A DNA stretch of 37,502 bases from Alphaproteobacteria bacterium (GTDB lineage Bacteria; Pseudomonadota; Alphaproteobacteria; Micavibrionales; CSBR16-224): assembly GCA_006226225.1 (NCBI GenBank), contig SBHI01000063.1, positions 1 to 37,502 of the forward strand, given 5' to 3'. Below the pieces are notes generated by a model. It was not told where the DNA came from. It did not search any database and saw only the letters and a program-made list of their open reading frames with translations. Every line of letters starts with the position of its first letter. Position 1 is the stretch's first letter. Shown piece after piece: positions 7,920 through 16,149 of this stretch. Made by a program: the position numbers and the translations under genes.

Positions 7920-10112
7920 TTAGGACTTAACTGTGGCCAGTTTTCCGGGTGGCTGCAGGTCATCTGCATAAGTGCGCATGAACTGCATTAATTCGGCACT
8001 TGGAATAGGTTTGCTGTATTTAAAGCCTTGAACTTCATCACAACCTTCCTGTTTCAGGAAGGCTTCATGTTCATTGGTTTCAACACCCTCGGCGATAACA
8101 TTCAGGCTTAAACTGTGCCCCAGGCTGATGATGGTTTTGGTAATCGACATGTCATCAGGATTGGACAAGGCGTTACGGATAAAAGACTGGTCAATCTTCA
8201 GACGGTCAATCGGGAATTGGCGCAAATAGCTTAAGGACGAATAACCGGTTCCGAAGTCATCAATGGCCAGTTCGATCCCCAGCTGGTGCAGTTTGTTCAG
8301 CGTGGCAATCGTTGTTTCGATTTCATCCATGAAGATGCTTTCCGTGACCTCCAGTTCCAGGAATTTCGGATCAATGCCGGTTTCCTGCAGAACGTCCGAG
8401 ACGATACGCACAAGATTACTGCGGTGGAACTGCACACCGGAAATATTGACCGCCATACGGATAGGCGGAAAGCCTTCTTTCAGCCAATCCGTTGCCGTTT
8501 GGCAGGCCGTGCGCAGCACCCATTCGCCGATGGGAACGATCAGGCCCGATTGTTCCGCGACGGGAATGAAATCGGCAGGTGAAATAAAATGACCGCCATC
8601 CTTGCTTTTATCGGGTTTCCACCAGCGCAGCAGCGCCTCCGTACCGATCATTTTGCCGGTATGCAGGTCGAATTGCGGCTGGTAATGCAGAATGAATTGG
8701 TCTTCATCCAGCGCGACGCGCAGATCCCGCAGCATCTGGAAGCGTTTCTGGACGGCTTTGTCGAAATCCTCGGAGTAGTAACGCGCCGTGTTACGGCCGT
8801 CTTCTTTGGAACGGTTCAGGGCAATATCCGCGTTTTTCAACAGTTTCGCGCCGTCAATACCGTCGCCGGGGCTGTTGGAAACACCGATGGAGCCACCGAT
8901 TTTAAAGCTTTCCTGATAAATCGTGATGGGTTCTTCCAGCGCGGCAAAGACTTTTTCGACAAATTCCTGCGGACGCTGTTTATCCGTCATCGGCACCAGA
9001 ATGTTAAATTCATCGGCGCTGGCGCGGGAAATAACGGCGTTTTCCGGCATGTTATGAACAAAACGCTGTGCAACGGCTTCCAGAACTTTGTCGCCGACTT
9101 CATGGCCCAGCGTATCATTCACATCTTTAAAGTTATCAAGGTCAATTGCCATCACGACCAGTTTTTTATCATCCTTGATGACCATGTTTTTAATATATTC
9201 GTCCATTTTCTCCATGAACATACTGCGGTTGGGTAGATTTGTCAGGCGGTCGAAATAAGCCAGTTTGTGAATACGATCCTCTGCCTGCGAACGTAGACGC
9301 AGCAAGTTGGTGGCATTCTGGCGGATCAGGTCATTGGCGATTTTCAGTGCGACCCCGACCTCGTCGGTGCTTTCGGTGCGCGGCTGCATAATATTCGGTG
9401 TTTCCGGATGTTTGGCGGCATCAATCAGGTTGTTCCGCAGCAGAATAACCGGTTCCAGCAGCCAGCGGCCGATGGACAGCATCAGCACGACGGTCACCAA
9501 ACTGGACAGGATCAGCATAATCAAGGCGCTATTGATGATATATGTTTTCAGCGCACTGACCAGATTTGAAGAATCCATATGCACAACGATGGTATAGGGA
9601 CGGCCCAGATCCAGCGGCGCATAGACGACATTTAGGAAATCTTTTTTACGGCTTAGGGATACCTGATTTTCTCCGGTCTGTGCCGCCTGCTTGATGGTCT
9701 CGTCGGACATTTGCAGCAGATTGCCATAGGCACCCAGATGGTTATATTCCAGATCGTAAATGGACAAGCCGATAATCAGTGTTCGGGTCAGCAGGGCATC
9801 GGCGGATTTGTCGCTGATCGGCAAAACAGACATATCGCGTTTCACTGCCGTATGATCCATGGAGGAAATCAGGGCGATTTTACCGTTTTCTTTTAGGTGA
9901 TCAATATATTCGCCTTGGAAATTCGGCAGGGTGACGGCAAGGGCGAGGGTCTGGATGATAATCAGCGTAAAAAAGGCGCGCATGCTGATCTTCCAGCCGA
10001 TTCGGCTGAACCACAGCTGCATAGGCGAAATTTTAAATTCGCCGACCCGTCCGGAAAAAGCCTTTTTTTTAAGCGACTTCCCCGTCGGCTCTTCTTCTTT
10101 CTGCTCTTCCAA
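7920..10112 (-). CDS. Membrane GGDEF-EAL protein, probable cyclic di-GMP phosphodiesterase
   Basis: The 730-residue protein has membrane helices at about 44-62 and 192-213 enclosing a periplasmic sensor region, a HAMP-like linker (214-270), a GGDEF-fold domain (about 284-440) and an EAL domain (about 460-710). The GGDEF signature is replaced by SADEF (365-369), so cyclase activity is doubtful; such domains often only bind GTP. The EAL domain keeps its catalytic set: EALLRW (492), NISGVQF (556), ELEVTES (586-592), DDFGTGYSSL (618), K639 and AEGVET. It should therefore hydrolyse cyclic di-GMP in response to a periplasmic signal. The start is TTG, chosen because GAGGGGAG lies 7 bases upstream. 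It precedes the pilus-like operon on the same strand. Confidence 0.93.
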   Translation of the reverse strand: MEEQKEEEPTGKSLKKKAFSGRVGEFKISPMQLWFSRIGWKISMRAFFTLIIIQTLALAVTLPNFQGEYIDHLKENGKIALISSMDHTAVKRDMSVLPISDKSADALLTRTLIIGLSIYDLEYNHLGAYGNLLQMSDETIKQAAQTGENQVSLSRKKDFLNVVYAPLDLGRPYTIVVHMDSSNLVSALKTYIINSALIMLILSSLVTVVLMLSIGRWLLEPVILLRNNLIDAAKHPETPNIMQPRTESTDEVGVALKIANDLIRQNATNLLRLRSQAEDRIHKLAYFDRLTNLPNRSMFMEKMDEYIKNMVIKDDKKLVVMAIDLDNFKDVNDTLGHEVGDKVLEAVAQRFVHNMPENAVISRASADEFNILVPMTDKQRPQEFVEKVFAALEEPITIYQESFKIGGSIGVSNSPGDGIDGAKLLKNADIALNRSKEDGRNTARYYSEDFDKAVQKRFQMLRDLRVALDEDQFILHYQPQFDLHTGKMIGTEALLRWWKPDKSKDGGHFISPADFIPVAEQSGLIVPIGEWVLRTACQTATDWLKEGFPPIRMAVNISGVQFHRSNLVRIVSDVLQETGIDPKFLELEVTESIFMDEIETTIATLNKLHQLGIELAIDDFGTGYSSLSYLRQFPIDRLKIDQSFIRNALSNPDDMSITKTIISLGHSLSLNVIAEGVETNEHEAFLKQEGCDEVQGFKYSKPIPSAELMQFMRTYADDLQPPGKLATVKS

Positions 10113-10131
10113 AATAACTCCCCTCGAGAAG

Positions 10132-10156
10132 AGGGTAAGAGATCGTTTCTTACCCT
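10132..10156 (-). promoter_or_regulatory. Inverted repeat in the leader of the GGDEF-EAL gene
   Basis: A perfect 9-bp inverted repeat, AGGGTAAGA and TCTTACCCT, with a 7-base spacer, lies 20-44 bp upstream of the GGDEF-EAL start codon. It could form an mRNA hairpin near the ribosome binding site or serve as an operator for a dimeric regulator. It is not followed by a T tract in the sense direction. Function is inferred only from symmetry and position. Confidence 0.4.
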
Positions 10157-10263
10157 AATAGATTGTATTCTACAGAAACGGTCTTAAAAAACAGTATAAT
10201 TTTTCAAAAACCGTAAAATTGTGAAGAAATAATGCCGAAAAAACTGGAAAAGTGAAATAATAT

Positions 10264-10292
10264 TTGCAAAACAACCGCTGTTCCGCTAGCAT
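10264..10292 (+). promoter_or_regulatory. Putative promoter of the HNH-like gene
   Basis: TTGCAA is followed after 17 bases by TAGCAT on the plus strand. The predicted start would be near 10299, leaving a leader of about 29 nt before the ATG at 10328. The -10 box matches only four consensus positions, but a similar GCTAG-type -10 occurs before other genes here. The 215-bp gap (10113-10327) also holds the divergent GGDEF-EAL leader and a perfect TATAAT (10195-10200) with no partner -35. Confidence 0.38.
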
Positions 10293-10327
10293 ATGGCAAC
10301 TATAGCTTTTATCAAGACCGGGAGAAG

Positions 10328-11653
10328 ATGAAACACAACGTTTCCGCAGACACGGCCCGTGGTTTAAGTGAGCAGGCATCCGGCTCTGCGAAAGGTGTCC
10401 CGTCGTCACCATCCCGTGCATTCTTCCTTCAAAATATCCGTGGACGTTTCGGTATGATGATTTCTCAAAAAGAGAAAGAACTCGCCCGCACAACTGACCA
10501 GCAAGCAATTGAAAAGCTTCAGAAAAGTATCGGCAGCCAGAAAGACAAGCTGCAGAAATTCGAGGAAGCACTGGAAAATATTCCGCCGCAATTCACATTG
10601 AGCGAGCTGGTCTATACCCGTATTTCCAAAGAACAGAATAAAAAGACGGAGCGCGAATATTCCGACTATGTCCGGCCGCGCTTCCTGATGTTTCTGGCGG
10701 ATAAGTTTCCGGCAGAGCTGAAAAAACTCGGTATTTGCGATCACGGCATCAAACGGATGAAACACGGGTTGGATCCCGCCGATGAAGACCGCGCGGTATA
10801 TAATATGACGGTCGACCATATTATCGAACGTTCCGGCAGCGGCGACTGGGGCCATGATCAGGAGCTGGATGAAAGCATCCATAACGGTCACCGCAAAACA
10901 TATAAGGTCAATCATTTCTCGAATTTGATCCTGCTGCCGGCCAGTATCCATGACGGTATCAAGAACGCCATTAACGAAGTGCAGGAACTGCCGAATTTAA
11001 AACCCGGTGATACCAGCTGGGCCATGATGATGGTCACGCGCGGGCGCACCGAGGCCGAATGCTATATGTATGTGCCGGAAGATGCCGAAGAACAGAAGAA
11101 ATTCGTCTGGAAACATCAGCGCCGCATTTCCAATGAAATTTACCAGATCGGCGTGATGGCCGGACAATTGACCTCGGAATGCCGCATTTTTCAGGAATAT
11201 GAAGAGGCGCGGAAAGAAAAATCCGGCAAAGGAAAAAAGAACGGCGTGTCCGGCAAGTTTAACGCGGGCGAGGATGCGCAGCGCGTCTTTGACCGCCGCA
11301 TTAAACCGCTGGTACAGGAATTGCTGGATATCATTGACAGCGTTGAAGAGCGTATCGAACAAAACAGGCAACGCGATCCTGCCGGTATGGAGGAATGCGA
11401 ACGCCAGCTGACCGGTGCTTTGCAGCGTCCGGTCTTCGGCCCGTTGCGTTCGCAGCTGCGAAAGGTCGAGGATATGACAGGAAAATCCGTCGGCAAGCCT
11501 CTGATGATCCGCCGCCGCAACCTGCTGGAAGACTTAACGGGCGGCCATCCTTTTGACGGCAAATACCAGCCGCGTGCAGCGAATAGCAACCAGCCGAAAA
11601 AAGCACCGCATCCGCATAAGCTGGATCACAAGCGCGGTGGCTTCAAGAAGTAA
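10328..11653 (+). CDS. Protein with HNH-like nuclease core
   Basis: The product has 441 residues. Residues 1-35 are polar and Ser-rich, 43-85 form a Lys/Gln/Glu-rich coiled coil, and the centre carries an HNH-like pattern: VDHIIER (D163, H164), then VNHFSNLILLP (N195, N199) and H208 in SIHDGIKNAIN. The DH...N...H spacing fits the beta-beta-alpha metal fold. The C-terminal third is basic, with SGKGKKNG and HPHKLDHKRGG segments. No signal peptide or membrane segment is seen. AGGGAG-like bases lie just before the ATG. The gene stands alone, with divergent and convergent neighbours, and no immunity, restriction or methylase gene is adjacent. I cannot name the family; a DNA repair, effector or structural role is possible. 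Confidence 0.6.
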   Translation: MKHNVSADTARGLSEQASGSAKGVPSSPSRAFFLQNIRGRFGMMISQKEKELARTTDQQAIEKLQKSIGSQKDKLQKFEEALENIPPQFTLSELVYTRISKEQNKKTEREYSDYVRPRFLMFLADKFPAELKKLGICDHGIKRMKHGLDPADEDRAVYNMTVDHIIERSGSGDWGHDQELDESIHNGHRKTYKVNHFSNLILLPASIHDGIKNAINEVQELPNLKPGDTSWAMMMVTRGRTEAECYMYVPEDAEEQKKFVWKHQRRISNEIYQIGVMAGQLTSECRIFQEYEEARKEKSGKGKKNGVSGKFNAGEDAQRVFDRRIKPLVQELLDIIDSVEERIEQNRQRDPAGMEECERQLTGALQRPVFGPLRSQLRKVEDMTGKSVGKPLMIRRRNLLEDLTGGHPFDGKYQPRAANSNQPKKAPHPHKLDHKRGGFKK

Positions 11654-11710
11654 TCACCTTTAATAATAATGACTGTGAAGCGACCGGACGCAGGCAAGCG
11701 TGCGATGATG

Positions 11711-13078
11711 CTACTTGTCCGACAGGCCAAAGGCATAAAGCCGTGCATCCCGTGACAGGATATAAAGCGTGCCATCAGCGACAACCGGCGGCACAATCGT
11801 ACCACCTTTGACTTTCAGCCTGCCGGTCATCTCGCCCGTATAGGGGTTCATCAGCAAAATATGCCCCGTATTCCCCGCAAGGATTAAACGCTCTCCGGCC
11901 AGAACCGGCCCCGTCCAGACGGCAGGGGTTTTGTCCTTTTCATTCAGCACGGTCTGCAGGCGCGTGACCCAATGAATTTGCCCGCTGTGGCGGCTTAGTG
12001 CGACAAGCTGCTGATCCGATGTCAGGGTGAAAACGGTATCACCTGCCGACCAGGGCGTTTCCGTACCGCCAATTTCCTTTTGCCAGACGCGCCGTCCGGT
12101 ATTTTCATCCAGCGCCAGCATACGGCCACTGGCACCGATGACATATATAATGCCGCGATCCATGACCGGCATGCCGCGAATATCGGAAATACCGGGCAAA
12201 GCGCCATAGCGTTTCAGCGAGGCAAGATTATCCTGCCACAAGACCTGTCCGTTTTCCGTACGCAGCGCCAAGACTTCTCCCGAAGACAGTGCGGCCACAA
12301 TTGTGTTGCGGTCAACGGCGGGGCTTGAGGAACCAAGCAGATTGGTTGTTTCGACCACGCCGGTATAATTCCACAGGAACTTGCCGTCTTCTGCGGCAAA
12401 TGCCTGCACCTGATTGTCCAGCGTAATGACAAAGACGCGTCCGTCAGCCACTGCAGGGGAAGAGCGTGTCGGCGAGGTTGTGTTTTGTTTCCAGACCGTT
12501 TCGCCGGTTTCCGGTTTCAAGGATAAAATCTCGCGGTATCCGGCAGTGACGTAAAGATGGCCGTCGGAAAAAGCGAGCCCCCCGCCTGCCGTGCCGATAT
12601 TTTCTTCGTTATGCGGCACGATTTTGCGGTCCCACAGCTTTTTGCCGTTTGCAGCGTTAAAGGCGGAGACGCGGGCGCTAGCATCAATCGTGAAAATGCG
12701 GCCATCTGCGATAACGGGCTGTGTCAGAATCGGTTTGTTGTTTTTTCCTGCCTTGCCGACGGATGTTGACCACTTCTGCACCAGCGGCGTGTCGAGCGTC
12801 AAATGCCCCATCGCATGGCTGGGGTAACCGCTGGCCTGTGGCCAAAAGCTGTTGCGCCAGTTTTCCGGCAATTCCATCTGCGTTGCGGCCAGAACTGGGT
12901 CAGGTTCCAGTTCTTCCTGATATTGCAGAACGGAAAGGCGATCCCCCGGCAGCGGCGGGTCGTCACCGTCATCAAAGATCTTGTTGATGCGGCTGCAGCC
13001 TGCAGCGGGCAGCATTGTTGCCGTCAGCAACAGCACAAAAAGAAAATTACGCAAGTGTTTCATCCGGAAAGATGTCAT
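11711..13078 (-). CDS. bamB: BamB-like outer-membrane assembly lipoprotein
   Basis: The 455-residue protein has a lipoprotein signal peptide with lipobox LPAAGC (Cys28), followed by an eight-bladed PQQ-type beta-propeller. The recurring blade signature is seen as AANGKKLWDRKI, PETGETVWKQNT, AEDGKFLWNYTG, TENGQVLWQDNL, ENTGRRVWQKEI and RHSGQIHWVTRL. BamB is the accessory lipoprotein of the BAM complex that folds beta-barrel proteins into the outer membrane. The size is slightly above the E. coli homologue (about 390). It lies 12 bp after the YfgM-like gene, the usual pairing in Proteobacteria. The start may be the Met at codon 6 instead. It converges with the HNH-like gene; the 57-bp gap holds no clear terminator. 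Confidence 0.92.
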   Translation of the reverse strand: MTSFRMKHLRNFLFVLLLTATMLPAAGCSRINKIFDDGDDPPLPGDRLSVLQYQEELEPDPVLAATQMELPENWRNSFWPQASGYPSHAMGHLTLDTPLVQKWSTSVGKAGKNNKPILTQPVIADGRIFTIDASARVSAFNAANGKKLWDRKIVPHNEENIGTAGGGLAFSDGHLYVTAGYREILSLKPETGETVWKQNTTSPTRSSPAVADGRVFVITLDNQVQAFAAEDGKFLWNYTGVVETTNLLGSSSPAVDRNTIVAALSSGEVLALRTENGQVLWQDNLASLKRYGALPGISDIRGMPVMDRGIIYVIGASGRMLALDENTGRRVWQKEIGGTETPWSAGDTVFTLTSDQQLVALSRHSGQIHWVTRLQTVLNEKDKTPAVWTGPVLAGERLILAGNTGHILLMNPYTGEMTGRLKVKGGTIVPPVVADGTLYILSRDARLYAFGLSDK

Positions 13079-13090
13079 GCCGTGTCCGAT

Positions 13091-13744
13091 CTAGTTTTGC
13101 AGAGACGCGTTGTTTTCCGCCTTTTTAATGGCATAAAGGGCGCCGAGCTTTTCGATGCGGGTACGCATGTCTTGCGGCAGATCCGGCTTTTGCAGCAGAT
13201 TGTCAAAAATGCGCAAAGCTTTGTCGAAATCTTTTTGCCGTGCTGCCAATACGGCCAGTAATTCCTGCGCCGTCAGGCTCCATGCACTGCCACTGCTAAG
13301 CGGCAGCAGCTTTTTTTCCAGTGCGGCGGGATCGGCTGTGCTGAGCAAATGCGATGCTTCCATCACGGCGGCAAGGTCGCGGTACATTTTGTCGGCTTTG
13401 CCAGCGGCTTGCGCAGCACGCAGCTGTTTTACGGCTTCGTCATTGCGGCCTTTTTTGAATAAAACACCGGCGGCTGATAAACGCGCCAGCGCGGCATGAT
13501 CACCTTTTGCGGAATCGGCATAATTCAGGATGCTGTCGACATCATTGCCTTTAAAGGCATGGTAATAGGCGGTGGTGGCATCCATCTTCTGTTGATAGTC
13601 CCAGTTGCGCCAATAAGACAGCCCCGCCGTCAGTACAACGGCAAAGATAATGCTGCCGATGATGAAATTCCTGTTTTCCTGCCAGAGGAGCTCCAGCTTT
13701 TCCTGTTTCAGATCCTGCTGCGCTTCGTCCAGAATATCAGCCAT
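13091..13744 (-). CDS. YfgM-like tetratricopeptide membrane protein
   Basis: The 217-residue protein starts at the Met of MADILDEAQQDLKQEKLELLW, which matches the conserved beginning of the family and has AAGGG about 12 bases upstream; an in-frame extension to 13819 is less likely. A cytoplasmic N-terminus precedes one membrane segment (about 27-45) and a periplasmic TPR region with Ala-rich helical pairs. YfgM is an ancillary SecYEG-associated protein linked to periplasmic chaperones, and it commonly sits directly before bamB, as here. The two genes probably form an operon for envelope protein biogenesis. The TPR repeats are degenerate, so partner specificity cannot be read. Confidence 0.82.
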   Translation of the reverse strand: MADILDEAQQDLKQEKLELLWQENRNFIIGSIIFAVVLTAGLSYWRNWDYQQKMDATTAYYHAFKGNDVDSILNYADSAKGDHAALARLSAAGVLFKKGRNDEAVKQLRAAQAAGKADKMYRDLAAVMEASHLLSTADPAALEKKLLPLSSGSAWSLTAQELLAVLAARQKDFDKALRIFDNLLQKPDLPQDMRTRIEKLGALYAIKKAENNASLQN

Positions 13745-13931
13745 TATTTTGCTGCCCTTCAACATATTTTGTTTTTTTAAGTCTGCACCCAAGACAGCAA
13801 AAACGGGCGTTGGGGTCAAGAGAAATATAAACGCGTTAGACCATTTACAAGCCGAAGCGATTTTTATATATTGCCCGCTAACAGCTTTTTTACGAAATAT
13901 TCATTATGTGACATTTTTGGAGGTACGGCCC

Positions 13932-14564
13932 ATGGCAGAGAAGAAACCGAGCATCTGGAATATCCGCAGATACCTGCCGGAAGAAAAGGATGTGAATACT
14001 GTTGATAAACAGGGGCTGACCAAAATTTTTCAGGCCGCGCAAAAAGGCAAAGGCTCCGAAATGCGCACACTGATCGAAAAAGGTGCCAATATTGATTTCC
14101 AGTTCCAGCGCGTTTCTGAATCAGCCTATTCGCTGACCAATCCACTGGGCACGCGTCCGGAATTTGCCGAAGGCTCGACACCGCTGCATGTGGCCGTCAT
14201 TCACGGCAATATCGACGCGATGAAAGTGCTGATGGATAACGGCGCGAAACTGAGCGAACGCGATCTTGACGGCTGCACGCCGCTGGATCGTGCACTGGAA
14301 AAATACATCAAACTTGATGATGAAAAAACCATGGCGTCGCCCGAGGAAAAACAGACCCGCGCGGTTAAAAAACGCGATAAGGAACACACGCGTTATAAAG
14401 TGATTTCCAAATTGCTGGCGAAAAACGGTGCCGAGGCGCATGTCTTCACAATGCCGGAAAAACTCAATGCCGAGGTTATGAAGGATGATGATATCGCCCT
14501 GTTTACCGAAGAGGCACGTGCCGCGCGTAAACGCCGTTTTCCGCGGATCCGCATTGACTTCTAA
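13932..14564 (+). CDS. Ankyrin-repeat protein
   Basis: The 210-residue protein starts at an ATG preceded by a strong GGAGGT 8 bases upstream; the longer open frame to 13650 overlaps the divergent gene and is unlikely. Ankyrin signatures are seen: LTKIFQAAQKGKGSEMRTLIEKGANID, GSTPLHVAVIHGNIDAMKVLMDNGAKL, and DLDGCTPLDRALEKYIK. The helical C-terminus is rich in Lys and Arg. No export signal is present, so it is probably cytoplasmic and binds a protein partner. It shares style with a second ankyrin protein at 34913. The gene is followed by a strong terminator at 14592-14618 and looks monocistronic. Confidence 0.85.
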   Translation: MAEKKPSIWNIRRYLPEEKDVNTVDKQGLTKIFQAAQKGKGSEMRTLIEKGANIDFQFQRVSESAYSLTNPLGTRPEFAEGSTPLHVAVIHGNIDAMKVLMDNGAKLSERDLDGCTPLDRALEKYIKLDDEKTMASPEEKQTRAVKKRDKEHTRYKVISKLLAKNGAEAHVFTMPEKLNAEVMKDDDIALFTEEARAARKRRFPRIRIDF

Positions 14565-14591
14565 TTCATTTTCTTTCGGGGAGAGAGAAAA

Positions 14592-14618
14592 ATACGGCGC
14601 TTCCCGGAAGCGCCGTAT
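14592..14618 (+). terminator. Intrinsic terminator after the ankyrin gene
   Basis: A perfect 12-bp stem (ATACGGCGCTTC with GAAGCGCCGTAT) and a 3-base loop lie 28 bp after the ankyrin stop, followed by GTATTTTTA. An A-rich tract precedes the stem, so it might also work weakly from the other side. The rest of the 14565-14731 gap holds no gene. Confidence 0.8.
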
Positions 14619-14731
14619 GTATTTTTAGGGGGGCTTAAACCAAGTGTAAACCTCTTCCCTGTAGACTGAAGAGAAGAAGATAAAAAAACTGCCGCAGCAG
14701 AAGCGGTCAGGCAGATTGAGGGAAAAAATAA

Positions 14732-15184
14732 ATGCGGTTTCTCCGGTATATGTGGATTTGCGTATTTTTTTGCGGCATGGCGCTGGCCTTGCCGCTGCAT
14801 CAGGCTGCGGCATCCACGCCGGAAAAGCCTGAGGCCGAGAAAAAGGACGGGGAACTGGAATATGTGGATATGAATCCGATTCTGCTGCCGGTCATTAGCC
14901 GTGAAGGGAAAACGCAAAATATCAGCATCCTGATTTCCATCGGTATTGATCAGGGGCGCAAACCCTTTCTGGAAGGTTATCAGCCGCGCCTCGCCAATGC
15001 TTATATCCAGACGCTTTACAGCATGTTTGACAATGGCGAAGCCATTCGCCCAAACGGCGCTTTTGATGCGGAAAAGGTGCAGACGCGGTTGCTGGCGGTC
15101 ACGGAGAACATGCTGCATGATAACGAGCATCTGAAAGTGCATGACCTGTTATTGAAGGCCATGCAGGCCCGCGCATCCAATTAA
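14732..15184 (+). CDS. Small exported protein, distantly FliL-like
   Basis: The 150-residue protein starts at an ATG with GAGGGA 9 bases upstream. It has a signal peptide or signal anchor (hydrophobic residues 4-22, then QAAAS), a charged linker, and a domain from about residue 45 with YVDMNPILLPVISREGKTQNISILISIGID. That pattern (a 'Y..m.PI.LPVI...G....v.I.v.I' strand pair, then a helical end) recalls FliL-type domains found near flagellar or pilus stators. No flagellar gene is present here, so the call is tentative. The gene ends 5 bp before the convergent hemF stop. It could equally be a family of unknown function. Confidence 0.6.
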   Translation: MRFLRYMWICVFFCGMALALPLHQAAASTPEKPEAEKKDGELEYVDMNPILLPVISREGKTQNISILISIGIDQGRKPFLEGYQPRLANAYIQTLYSMFDNGEAIRPNGAFDAEKVQTRLLAVTENMLHDNEHLKVHDLLLKAMQARASN

Positions 15185-15189
15185 ATTTT

Positions 15190-16089
15190 TTAGGCCCAGG
15201 ACGCTTCCGGCGGCAGCGACATTAAAATCGCTTCGACATTGCCGCCGGTTTTCAAGCCGAAAGCCGTGCCGCGGTCATAAATCAGATTGAACTCGGCATA
15301 ACGTCCGCGTTTTTGCAGCAATGCGGTGCGGTCTTCCGCCGTCCAGTCTTTATGCATGTGGCGGCGGACAAGCTGCGGATAGATATCCCGGAAGGCACGC
15401 CCGACATCCTGCGTGAAGGCAAAATCCTTGTCCCAGTCATCATTATTCAGCTGGTCGTAGAAAATGCCGCCGATGCCGCGGGCTTCATTCCGGTGCGGCA
15501 GGAAGAAATACTCGTCGCACCATTTTTTAAATTTCGGGTAATAACCGGCATCATGCAGGTCACAGGCCGCTTTCATCGCGCCGTGAAAATCCTGTATGTC
15601 CTGCTCCAGCGGGAAGACAGGTGTCAGATCGGCGCCACCGCCGAACCAGCTGCGCTGTGACGTCACAATATGGCGGGTGTTCATATGTACGGCGGGAACA
15701 TGCGGATTGCGCATATGGGCGACAAGGCTGATGCCGCTGGCCCAGAAATAACCGTCTTTATCTGCGCCGGGAATTTGGGCGCGGAATTCTTCACTAAAAG
15801 TGCCGTAAACCGTGGAGATATTGACGCCGACTTTTTCAAAGACACGCCCGCGCATAAGCGACATTGTGCCGCCGCCGCCGTGCTCGTCGCGGCCAGCCGT
15901 ATCACGCTGCCATGTTTTGCGGGTAAAACGGCCTGCGGGCAGGTCGCTTTCCGTCAGCTCGTCTTCCAGTTTTTCAAATTCCGCGCAGATGTCATTGCGC
16001 AGTTTTTCAAACCATAAAGCGGCACGGGTCTGGTCTTCGCCCTGCAGGTGAAATATTTCCTCCTGACGGGTCGGGGCATGTGCTGTCAT
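15190..16089 (-). CDS. hemF: Oxygen-dependent coproporphyrinogen III oxidase
   Basis: The 299-residue enzyme converts coproporphyrinogen III to protoporphyrinogen IX using oxygen, a late step of haem synthesis in the cytoplasm. Hallmarks of HemF are clear: an Arg-Gly-rich GGGGTMSLMRGRVFEKVGVN segment, NPHVPAVHMNTRH, the WFGGGADLTP block, CDEYFFLPHRNEARGIGGIFYDQLN, and the end FGLKTGGNVEAILMSLPP. Length matches the family. AAGGAG lies 8 bases before the start. It is downstream of trmL by 60 bp on the same strand. The product would supply haem for the cytochromes encoded by the nearby petBC genes. Confidence 0.96.
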   Translation of the reverse strand: MTAHAPTRQEEIFHLQGEDQTRAALWFEKLRNDICAEFEKLEDELTESDLPAGRFTRKTWQRDTAGRDEHGGGGTMSLMRGRVFEKVGVNISTVYGTFSEEFRAQIPGADKDGYFWASGISLVAHMRNPHVPAVHMNTRHIVTSQRSWFGGGADLTPVFPLEQDIQDFHGAMKAACDLHDAGYYPKFKKWCDEYFFLPHRNEARGIGGIFYDQLNNDDWDKDFAFTQDVGRAFRDIYPQLVRRHMHKDWTAEDRTALLQKRGRYAEFNLIYDRGTAFGLKTGGNVEAILMSLPPEASWA

Positions 16090-16149
16090 GCTGCAGTCTC
16101 CTTAGTATATGAAATACGGTCGGTTATCGCGCCCGTGATACCATATTTA

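Noticed and set aside
10195..10200. Perfect TATAAT on the plus strand as the promoter of the HNH-like gene
   Set aside because: No -35 box at 16-18 bases; the nearest TTGTAT is 26 bases away. The site at 10264-10292 fits better.
10328..11653. HNH-like gene as a homing endonuclease or part of a mobile element
   Set aside because: No intron, intein, terminal repeats or integrase nearby; base use matches the neighbours.
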